Shown here one piece after another: positions 6,639-13,686 of a stretch of 14,972 nucleotides of DNA (position 1 is its first letter; every line of letters begins with the position of its first letter). The position numbers were made by a program, and so were the translations under genes. This DNA is from CAYLNK01 sp964384675 (GTDB lineage: Bacteria > Acidobacteriota > Thermoanaerobaculia > UBA5066), in NCBI GenBank assembly GCA_964384675.1, contig CAYLNK010000144.1, forward strand, positions 1-14,972, in the 5' to 3' direction. The notes under the pieces were generated by a model. That model was given only the letters and a program-made list of their open reading frames with translations. It made no database searches and was not told where the DNA came from.

Positions 6639-7949
6639 ATGGCGCTCGAGGGCACGCTCCGCGACTTCTCGCTGGCCGACATCCTCCAGCTGATCTCCCT
6701 GCAGAAGAAGACCGGTCTGCTGACCCTCCGGAGCCCGGACGACAACGTCACGCTCGGTTTCTCCGAGGGCCGGCTCGTCTCCGCGGAGTCCTCGGCCAAG
6801 CGCATGGACACTCGGCTCGGGACCGTACTCGTCAAGACGCGGCGTCTCTCGCAGGAGTCTCTCTCCAAGGCGCTCGAGATCCAGTCCCAGACGCTCCAGC
6901 GGCTCGGCTTCATCCTGCTGAAGAACGGCTTCTGCTCGGGAGAGGACCTCCGCGAGGGCCTCGACATCCAGATCAAGAAGATCACCTACGGCCTCTTTCG
7001 CTGGACGGACGGCGACTACGTCTTCGACCAGCAGGACCGGATCGACTACGACCACGAATACGTGACACCGATGTCCGTCGAGAGCCTCCTGATGGAAGGC
7101 GCCCGGATGATGGACGAGTGGCCCATCATCGAGAAGGTCGTCCGGTCGCTGGAAGCGGTCTACCAACGCGTCCCGGTCGCCCAGCCGGTGGTCCCGGCCG
7201 ACGGGGACGAGGAGCACGAGGACTTCGGCGACGCCACCATCGTCAAGCGGGCCCACGCGCAGGAGAGCAAGAGCGAGCCGATCCGGATCTCGAAGGCCGA
7301 GTGGGCCGTCTACGAGCTCGTGGACGGACGCCGCGCGGTCTCCGGCATCATCGAGCGGACCTTCCTGTCGGAGTTCGACGGGTGCAAGGCGTTCTACGAC
7401 CTGGTGAGCCGGGGCCTGGTCGAGGAGGCCAAGCCGATCTCGGGACCGGTCGAGATCTCGACGACCGGCTCCTTCGAGATGCCGCTGCGCGGGCGCTCCG
7501 GCTCGCCGGCGATGGCCCTGCTCGTGGGGGCGGGCATCGTGGTCCTGATGTCCCTGTCCTTCCTTCTCCAGCCGAAGAACCCGCTGAACCTCGTGACGTT
7601 CCCGGAGCGGCGGATCCCGGTCGTCGACGGTTTCGGCAAGGCCCAATCGCTCCTTCGCCTGCGGCGCCTGAGCGACGCGGTCGACACGTACTACCTGACG
7701 TCGGGCAAGTATCCGGAGTCGATCGACCTCGTCGTCGCCGCGAACCTGATCTCCGGTCCCGACCTCCTCGACCCCTGGGGCCGCCGCTACCGCTACATTC
7801 TCCAGCCGGACAAGTACTACCTGGTGGGCTACGACCCGGAGGGGAAGACGGACATCGACATCTTCATCTCGCGATCCTCGAGGGTCGGGTCCGCCGCGCC
7901 AGCCGAGTCCGTCCGCAAGTCGGGTCGGGAAGTGATCATCATCAAGTAA
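6639..7949 (+). CDS. PATAN (DUF4388) protein with TM helix and GspG-like C-terminal domain
   Basis: The 436-residue protein starts at an ATG 3 bases after the preceding stop. Residues 2-60 are a PATAN/DUF4388 domain (ALEGTLRDFSLADILQLISL, KKTGLLTLRS, GFSEGRLVSA). Residues 58-130 continue with LGTVLVKTRRLSQESLSKAL and a second RLGFILLKNG copy, resembling the GspE/MshE N-terminal fold. Residues 218-266 look like a winged helix-type domain, and 289-311 are a single membrane helix. After it, 333-411 resemble the periplasmic part of the type II major pseudopilin GspG: LSDAVDTYYLTSGKYPESID, then DPWGRRYRY (378-386), then GYDPEGKTDID. No pilin-type leader is present, because the helix is internal. 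The architecture suggests a link between cytoplasmic signalling and an envelope-side pilin-like domain; this role is inferred. Confidence 0.8.
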   Translation: MALEGTLRDFSLADILQLISLQKKTGLLTLRSPDDNVTLGFSEGRLVSAESSAKRMDTRLGTVLVKTRRLSQESLSKALEIQSQTLQRLGFILLKNGFCSGEDLREGLDIQIKKITYGLFRWTDGDYVFDQQDRIDYDHEYVTPMSVESLLMEGARMMDEWPIIEKVVRSLEAVYQRVPVAQPVVPADGDEEHEDFGDATIVKRAHAQESKSEPIRISKAEWAVYELVDGRRAVSGIIERTFLSEFDGCKAFYDLVSRGLVEEAKPISGPVEISTTGSFEMPLRGRSGSPAMALLVGAGIVVLMSLSFLLQPKNPLNLVTFPERRIPVVDGFGKAQSLLRLRRLSDAVDTYYLTSGKYPESIDLVVAANLISGPDLLDPWGRRYRYILQPDKYYLVGYDPEGKTDIDIFISRSSRVGSAAPAESVRKSGREVIIIK

Positions 7950-7966
7950 TCAGAGGCCATCTGATT
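7948..7966 (+). repeat. Perfect 7-bp inverted repeat over the stop of the PATAN gene
   Basis: AATCAGA-GGCCA-TCTGATT forms a perfect 7-bp stem with a 5-base loop and begins inside the TAA stop codon (7947-7949). No T-run follows, so it is not a canonical intrinsic terminator. It could protect the 3' end of the mRNA or mark the edge of an inserted element. The local sequence is unusually AT-rich for this window. Confidence 0.6.
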
Positions 7967-8027
7967 GCAGCCTGTAAGTTGAGCTGGATCATGGGCTTCG
8001 AGTGAGCGGCGACGATGTGGACAGGGG

Positions 8028-8046
8028 GAACCTGGACGCCAGGTTC
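8028..8046 (+). repeat. Perfect 8-bp hairpin
   Basis: GAACCTGG-ACG-CCAGGTTC is a perfect 8-bp inverted repeat with a 3-base loop. Another perfect hairpin starts 5 bases later. No T-tract follows, so it does not look like a standard terminator, though a factor-independent role in termination or RNA stability cannot be excluded. Confidence 0.65.
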
Positions 8047-8050
8047 ATCG

Positions 8051-8069
8051 GGAGCGCGGGCTGCGCTCC
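8051..8069 (+). repeat. Perfect 7-bp GC-rich hairpin
   Basis: GGAGCGC-GGGCT-GCGCTCC gives a perfect 7-bp stem with a 5-base loop, directly after the 8028-8046 hairpin. Tandem hairpins in a gene-free gap suggest structured RNA or a REP-like repeat. Confidence 0.6.
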
Positions 8070-8168
8070 GCCCTCCCGCACGTACCTGCGCCATCGCTTC
8101 GCTCGGGCATCCGGTTCCCCCCGTACCCCCCTCCCGCTCGGGTTCCCGGGTCGGCGACCACGACACCT

Positions 8169-8180
8169 GGGTTCGAACCC
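8169..8180. repeat. 12-base perfect palindrome
   Basis: GGGTTCGAACCC is a perfect palindrome about 50 bases upstream of the dnaK -35 box. It resembles a tRNA T-loop (GTTCGAA), but no tRNA can be folded around it on either strand. It could be a protein-binding dyad or a chance match. Confidence 0.45.
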
Positions 8181-8194
8181 TCGGAAGGCAACCC

Positions 8195-8211
8195 CTTCAG
8201 CGCGGCTGAAG
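8195..8211 (+). repeat. Perfect 7-bp hairpin upstream of the dnaK promoter
   Basis: CTTCAGC-GCG-GCTGAAG is a perfect 7-bp stem with a 3-base loop, ending 18 bases before the dnaK -35 hexamer. Its position suits an operator or the end of an upstream transcript. Confidence 0.5.
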
Positions 8212-8228
8212 ATCCGTGACTTCCAGGA

Positions 8229-8249
8229 CTTGACAAGATCTCGCTAAGG
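8229..8249. promoter_or_regulatory. HAIR-like dyad, candidate HspR operator
   Basis: CTTGACA, 7 bases, then GCTAAGG resembles the HspR operator known from actinobacteria (HAIR, CTTGAGT-N7-ACTCAAG). The left half matches 5 of 7 positions and the right half 4 of 7, with the exact 7-base spacing. It covers the dnaK -35 box, where a bound repressor would block RNA polymerase, and an hspR-like gene lies just downstream of dnaK. The match is partial, and the left-half match coincides with the -35 itself. Confidence 0.4.
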
Positions 8250-8258
8250 TTTTATCTT
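8230..8258 (+). promoter_or_regulatory. Sigma-70-type promoter of dnaK
   Basis: A perfect -35 hexamer TTGACA (8230-8235) is followed after 17 bases by TATCTT (8253-8258), a 4-of-6 match to the -10 consensus. Transcription would start near 8265, leaving a leader of about 25 bases with AGGAGG at 8278-8283, 6 bases before the dnaK ATG. This is the best promoter in the window and suggests dnaK is read by the housekeeping sigma factor under repressor control. Confidence 0.65.
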
Positions 8259-8289
8259 CTGCCCCGGGCCTGAAGGCAGGAGGAAAGTC

Positions 8290-10188
<1,899 letters not shown>

Positions 10189-10209
10189 GGTCCCGGTCGG
10201 AGGTCCGTC

Positions 10210-10686
10210 ATGAGTCCAGCACGCTGGGGGGCCGGTGACGGCCCCCCGCCGGACCGGGTCCCGGAGGCCGCGCCGAAGAAGTCACGGCGTCGCGACTCGT
10301 ACGTCCTCATCGGTACCGTGGCCCGGAAATTCGGCGTGCATCCCCAGACGCTCCGACTCTACGAACGAGAGGGGCTGATCCGCCCGATCCGCTCGGCCGG
10401 CAACACGCGGCTCTACGATCACGAGACGGTGGAGCGCCTGGAGATCATCCTCACGCTCACGCGTGACCTGGGCGTGAACCTGGCGGGGGTCGAGGTGATC
10501 CTCGACCTCCGCTCCCGCCTCGCCAAGATGGAGGGCGAGGTGGGCCGCATGATGGAGGCGTTCCGCGCGATGGCGACCGAGCACGCGGCCCGCGCCGCAG
10601 GTCCGGAAGGCGGCAGCGCGCTCGTGGTGCGCCCCCGCGCGCCGCTGATGATCCCGGTCAAGGTCGTGAGCCGCACACGCCGCTGA
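10210..10686 (+). CDS. hspR: HspR-like MerR-family heat-shock repressor
   Basis: The 158-residue protein starts at an ATG with GGAGGT (10199-10204) 5 bases upstream. Residues 31-100 are a MerR-type winged helix: YVLIGTVARKFGVHPQTLRL, YEREGLIRPIRSAGNTRLY, then ETVERLEIILTLTRDLGVNL and AGVEVILDL. The HPQTLRLYEREGL and GVNLAGVEVIL signatures are those of HspR, not of metal-responsive MerR proteins, and there is no cysteine effector site. Residues 100-125 are a dimerisation helix; the C terminus is basic. In actinobacteria HspR represses dnaK by binding HAIR operators, with DnaK as co-repressor. A short MerR-type regulator of another regulon is the alternative. The first 30 residues are Gly/Pro/Lys/Arg-rich, not conserved, and are encoded partly by a strong hairpin. 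Confidence 0.87.
   Translation: MSPARWGAGDGPPPDRVPEAAPKKSRRRDSYVLIGTVARKFGVHPQTLRLYEREGLIRPIRSAGNTRLYDHETVERLEIILTLTRDLGVNLAGVEVILDLRSRLAKMEGEVGRMMEAFRAMATEHAARAAGPEGGSALVVRPRAPLMIPVKVVSRTRR
10226..10247 (+). promoter_or_regulatory. Perfect 9-bp hairpin with GTGA loop inside the start of hspR
   Basis: GGGGGGCCG-GTGA-CGGCCCCCC is a perfect 9-bp, all-GC stem closed by a GNRA-type tetraloop. It begins 14 bases after the hspR start codon (10210-10212; codons 6-13) and 37 bases after the dnaK stop. No T-run follows. It could slow translation of hspR, protect the 3' end of a processed dnaK message, or cause partial termination, setting a high DnaK:HspR ratio. Confidence 0.7.
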
Positions 10687-10708
10687 CCATCGGATAGGCT
10701 CATCGGCT

Positions 10709-10723
10709 GACTTCCCGGGAGTC
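10709..10723. repeat. Imperfect dyad upstream of the sigma factor gene
   Basis: GACTTCCCGGGAGTC is a near-perfect palindrome (GACT-CCC/GGG-AGTC with one extra T) in the 84-base gap between hspR and the sigma gene. No clear promoter hexamers are seen in this gap. It may be an operator or a weak hairpin; support is only its symmetry. Confidence 0.25.
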
Positions 10724-10770
10724 CTCACCGTCACCCACAACTTCCGGAGCTTTCGGGGGAGAATCGAGCC

Positions 10771-11652
10771 GTGGGCATGCGTCGCGACGACGACTCGGTC
10801 GTCCTCCGGAAGTACCTCGAGGACATCTCCGCCTATCCGACTCTGGCGGTGGAGAAGGAGCGCGAGCTCGGCCGGATCATCCAGGACGTGGAGCAGCCCG
10901 AGGAGACCCGCAAGCAGGCCATCGACGAGCTGGTGCGCGGGAACCTGCGCTTCGTCGTCTCGTACGCGAAGAAGTTCTACTCGCCGGACGTCTCGTTCCT
11001 CGATCTGATCAACGAGGGGAACATCGGCCTCCTGCAGGCGGCGCGGCGCTTCGACCCGGAGCGTGGCGTGAAGTTCATCACCTACGCCGTCTGGTGGGTG
11101 AGGCAGGCGATCTCCCACGCCCTCTCCGAGCAGGCCGGGGCTCTGCGCATGCCCCACAAGCAGGCGGCGATGCACTCCCGGATCGGGCGTGTGAAAGAGG
11201 CCCTCTCGCGGAGCCTCCAGCGCGAGCCCACGATGGAGGAGATCGGTGCCGAGGTGGGCCTCGACGCCGAGGACGTCGAGGCGCTCCTGGCGATCTCGCG
11301 CACGTCCGAGTCGCTCTCCGGGGCGCTCGGAAGCGAGAACGAGCGGACGCTGGAAGAGGTCCTGGAGCAGACGACCGTCGCCGCAGCCGACGAGGAGATG
11401 GTGCGCCGCTCCTCGGCCGAGGAGACCCGGAAGATCCTGGAGACGCTTCCCCCCAAGGAACGCGCGGTCCTCTGCCGCCGCTTCGGGATCCCCGCCGACG
11501 GCAGCGACGGCGAGAAGGAGCCGATGACCCTGCAGGAGATCGGTGAGGAGCTGCGCCTCTCCCGCGAGCGGGTGCGGCAGATCGAGGCGCAGGCGATCTC
11601 GCGGCTGAAGAAGGGCCTGAAGGGCCGCGCGCTCAAGGCCTACCTGAACTGA
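10771..11652 (+). CDS. RNA polymerase sigma factor, sigma-70 family group 2 (SigA-like, short)
   Basis: The 293-residue protein starts at a GTG with a GGGGGAG ribosome site about 9 bases upstream; an ATG two codons later is possible. It lacks region 1.1. Region 1.2 is at 10-36 (VVLRKYLEDISAYPTLAVEK). Region 2 spans 52-122, with NLRFVVSYAKKFYSPDVSF, LDLINEGNIGLLQAARRFDP and VKFITYAVWWVRQAISHAL. Region 3 is about 125-205, and region 4 about 222-290, with LQEIGEELRLSRERVRQIEA. A short insert, PADGSDGEKEP, precedes the region 4 helix-turn-helix. Regions 2.4 and 4.2 are close to housekeeping sigma, so it probably reads -35/-10 promoters like the one before dnaK. RpoH is less likely because its RpoH box is absent. 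The stop overlaps the next start by one base (TGATG). Confidence 0.9.
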   Translation: MGMRRDDDSVVLRKYLEDISAYPTLAVEKERELGRIIQDVEQPEETRKQAIDELVRGNLRFVVSYAKKFYSPDVSFLDLINEGNIGLLQAARRFDPERGVKFITYAVWWVRQAISHALSEQAGALRMPHKQAAMHSRIGRVKEALSRSLQREPTMEEIGAEVGLDAEDVEALLAISRTSESLSGALGSENERTLEEVLEQTTVAAADEEMVRRSSAEETRKILETLPPKERAVLCRRFGIPADGSDGEKEPMTLQEIGEELRLSRERVRQIEAQAISRLKKGLKGRALKAYLN

Positions 11653-12401
11653 TGTCGTCCCGCCCGAACGCCCCGGACCCCCCCGAGCGGACGAGCTCCG
11701 CCGCCTGCTCCGTATGCAACGGCTTCGGCGTCGTCATGTCCCCCGACGGGCGCACGGCTCTGCCGTGCGGATGCCGGAGCGGGCTGGGCGCGGCCGCCGC
11801 GGCCCGCGTGGCGCGGATCCCCGACCGGTACCGCGGCTGCTCCCTCGCGAACTTCAACGCGCTGACCGACTCGCAGAAGGCGGCCAAGGCGATGGCCCGG
11901 CGCTACGTCGAGTCGTACCCCGCCGTCGACGCGGGGCTGCTGGTGGTCGGGCCGGTGGGCGTCGGCAAGACGCACCTCGTCGCGGCGATCCTCGCCGAGC
12001 TGGTGGACCGCAAGGGGGCGCGCGGCCTCTTCTGCGACTTCACCGACCTGCTCGAGAGGATCCAGGCGAGCTACGGCGCCGGGAACGACCAGAGCGCCGA
12101 CGAGATCCTCGCCCCGTACCGGGACGCCGAGGTGCTCGTCCTGGACGAGCTCGGCGCCCGGCGCCCCACGGACTTCTCGCGCGACGTGCTGTACGGGCTC
12201 CTCAACACCCGCTACAACCGGAGGCGGGTGACCCTCGTGACCACGAATTTCGCGGACGTGCCGGAGAAGCCGGGCGGCGAGTCGCTGGAGATGAGGGTCG
12301 GCTCGCCGGTGCGCAGCCGTCTGGCCGAGATGTGCCAGCTCGTGACCGTTTCCGGTCCGGACTTCCGGCGCGAGGTGAAGGTGGGGCGCGCCTTCGCATG
12401 A
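11652..12401 (+). CDS. DnaC/DnaI-like AAA+ ATPase with N-terminal zinc site
   Basis: The 249-residue protein starts at an ATG sharing a base with the sigma factor stop. Cysteines at 19, 22, 39 and 41 (CSVC...CGC) form a probable zinc site. The AAA+ core has Walker A GPVGVGKT (100-107), Walker B VLVLDELG (161-168), sensor 1 LVTTNF (195-200) and SPVRSRLAEMC (218-228), with the arginine-finger region. This is the layout of DnaI/DnaC helicase loaders and of IstB-like ATPases. No transposase or inverted repeat is near, which argues against IstB of an IS21 element. A role in replication or primosome loading is likely but not certain, because no dnaB or primase gene is in view. Confidence 0.82.
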   Translation: MSSRPNAPDPPERTSSAACSVCNGFGVVMSPDGRTALPCGCRSGLGAAAAARVARIPDRYRGCSLANFNALTDSQKAAKAMARRYVESYPAVDAGLLVVGPVGVGKTHLVAAILAELVDRKGARGLFCDFTDLLERIQASYGAGNDQSADEILAPYRDAEVLVLDELGARRPTDFSRDVLYGLLNTRYNRRRVTLVTTNFADVPEKPGGESLEMRVGSPVRSRLAEMCQLVTVSGPDFRREVKVGRAFA

Positions 12402-12457
12402 GCGCCGCGCCGCCGCGCGGGCCCGAGGCATCGCCCGCCCTCACCGAGGCTGCATGA
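12398..12457 (+). CDS. Possible 19-residue coupling ORF
   Basis: An ATG at 12398-12400 overlaps the stop of the AAA+ ATPase gene (ATGA), and its frame of 19 codons ends in a TGA at 12455-12457 that overlaps the aminotransferase ATG (again ATGA). The peptide is Ala/Pro-rich and shows no recognisable motif. It fills the 52-base gap exactly, so ribosomes could pass from one gene to the next through it. Chance is a real alternative in such GC-rich DNA. Confidence 0.3.
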   Translation: MSAAPPRGPEASPALTEAA

Positions 12458-13686
12458 CCGAGCTCGACTTCGCCTCCCTCTTCTCGGCCGACGCCCGCTC
12501 CTTCGTGCCGTCGGCGATCCGGGCGCTCGCGCCGCTCATCAACGACCCGACCGTGATCTCCTTCGCCGCCGGAGTCCCGAACCCCGAGACGTTCCCCGTC
12601 GAGGCGCTCGCCGAGTCGGCCGCGCGCGTGCTCCGGACGATCCCGACGAGGGCCCTGCAGTACGACGTCACCCGTGGCTACCTGCCGCTGCGCGAGCGGG
12701 TCGCCGAGCGGAGCGCGAGGAAGGGGATCCCCACCTCGGCCGGCGAGACCATCGTGACGACCGGCTCGCAGGAGGCGCTCGACCTCTGCGCGCGCGTCCT
12801 CCTCGATCCCGGCGACGTCGTCCTCGTGGAGGTGCCGACGTACGTCGGCGCCCTCGTCACGCTCGCGGCCCGGCGCGCGCGTCCGGTCGGCGTGCGGCGC
12901 GGGGCCGACGGCATCGACCTCGACCACCTCCGTTCCACGGTGGCGCGACTGCGGGCCGAGGGGGCCCGGGTGAAGGCCCTCTACACGATCCCGACGTTCC
13001 AGAACCCGTCGGGCCTCGCGATGACCGCCGCGGCGAAGGACGCCCTGGCGGCTCTCGTACCGTCGCTGGGCCTCGCGCTCCTGGAGGACGACCCGTACGG
13101 CGAGCTCCGCTTCTCCGCCACCGAGGCGAGCGCCGCCGATCCGGTCCCGCTCGCGGTCCGGATCCCCGGCCATGCCGCGTACTTCGGGTCGTTCTCCAAG
13201 ACGCTCGCCGCCGGGCTGCGCGTCGGCTGGATGCACGGGCCGGAGGGCCTCCTCGCGAAGGCCGAGCTGGCCAAGCAGGCGATCGACCTCTGCTCCTCGA
13301 CGTTCAACGGGGCGCTGATCGACGCGTATCTCGGAGCGTACGACTACGAAGCTCACCTCGAGCGGGTGCGCGCCTTCTACCAGGCACGCAAGACCGTGCT
13401 CCTGGAGGCGATGTCCGCCCACTTCCCGCCGGGGGTGAGCTGGACGGACCCCGCCGGCGGCCTCTTCACCTGGGTCACCCTGCCGGGAGGCCTCGACGCC
13501 CGCGAGATGCTGCCGCGCTGCGTCGCCGAGACACGCACGGCGTACGTGCCGGGCGAGTCGTTCGTGGTCGAGGGGGACGGCCGGCCGACCCTCCGGATGA
13601 CGTTCGCCAAGGAGAGCGCGGCGAACCTGGTCGAGGGGGCGCGGCGCCTCGGGGAGTTCCTGGCCCGGGAGCTCGGGCAGCCGTGA
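12454..13686 (+). CDS. PLP-dependent aminotransferase, LysN/2-aminoadipate-type (fold type I)
   Basis: The 410-residue protein starts at an ATG with GAGG 4 bases upstream. It is a class I/II aminotransferase: ISFAAGVPNPETFP near the N terminus (35-48), TTGSQEALDLCARVL (102-116), TFQNPSG (181-187) with Asn184, LLEDDPYGELRF (209-220) with Asp212 for the pyridine nitrogen, and GSFSKTLAAGLRVGWM (245-260) with the PLP lysine Lys249. Arg381 in LRMTFA should bind the substrate carboxylate. These motifs match the LysN/2-aminoadipate and MocR catalytic-domain group; there is no N-terminal winged helix, so it is an enzyme and not a MocR regulator. Substrates in this group range from 2-aminoadipate to aromatic and branched-chain amino acids, so the exact one is open. 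Its stop overlaps the next start (GTGA). Confidence 0.92.
   Translation: MTELDFASLFSADARSFVPSAIRALAPLINDPTVISFAAGVPNPETFPVEALAESAARVLRTIPTRALQYDVTRGYLPLRERVAERSARKGIPTSAGETIVTTGSQEALDLCARVLLDPGDVVLVEVPTYVGALVTLAARRARPVGVRRGADGIDLDHLRSTVARLRAEGARVKALYTIPTFQNPSGLAMTAAAKDALAALVPSLGLALLEDDPYGELRFSATEASAADPVPLAVRIPGHAAYFGSFSKTLAAGLRVGWMHGPEGLLAKAELAKQAIDLCSSTFNGALIDAYLGAYDYEAHLERVRAFYQARKTVLLEAMSAHFPPGVSWTDPAGGLFTWVTLPGGLDAREMLPRCVAETRTAYVPGESFVVEGDGRPTLRMTFAKESAANLVEGARRLGEFLARELGQP

Larger units (their letters stand above)
7950..8289. other. 340-base gene-free region rich in inverted repeats, upstream of dnaK
   Basis: No credible coding region is present on either strand; the short open frames here have no family features. 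The region holds the stem at 7948-7966, two adjacent perfect stems at 8028-8069, a run of C/T-rich sequence (8112-8135), a 12-base palindrome at 8169-8180, a 7-bp stem at 8195-8211, and the dnaK promoter and ribosome site at the right end. The sequence GCTCGGG occurs twice (near 8101 and 8136), each time followed by similar bases. It could be a long 5' leader, a small structured RNA, or a copy of an interspersed repeat. I cannot decide among these from one window. Confidence 0.6.

Noticed and set aside
4680..7646. Very long open frame of almost 1000 codons on the minus strand
   Set aside because: It lies antisense to the TPR and PATAN genes, which have clear domains and coupled starts. The translation is Arg/Glu/Asp/Leu-rich with no motif, as expected for a GC-rich shadow frame.
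4715..8005. Long plus-strand open frame of about 1100 codons
   Set aside because: The translation is mostly Arg, Gly, Pro and Ala with no domain, and it overlaps two well-supported genes in another frame.
8164..8190. tRNA-like T-loop (GGGTTCGAACCC) suggesting a tRNA gene
   Set aside because: The stem around the loop has a mismatch, and no matching acceptor, D-arm or anticodon arm can be placed upstream on the plus strand or in the mirrored position on the minus strand.
7942..8247. Short open frames on both strands in the gap before dnaK
   Set aside because: They are mutually overlapping, lack ribosome sites and recognisable motifs, and cross the hairpins and promoter.
8212..8289. CIRCE element (HrcA operator) before dnaK
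   Set aside because: No TTAGCACTC-N9-GAGTGCTAA-like dyad is present; the only dyad near the promoter resembles HAIR.
11652..12401. IstB helper ATPase of an IS21-type element
   Set aside because: There is no istA-like transposase, no terminal inverted repeat and no target duplication, and the gene is coupled to a sigma factor gene.
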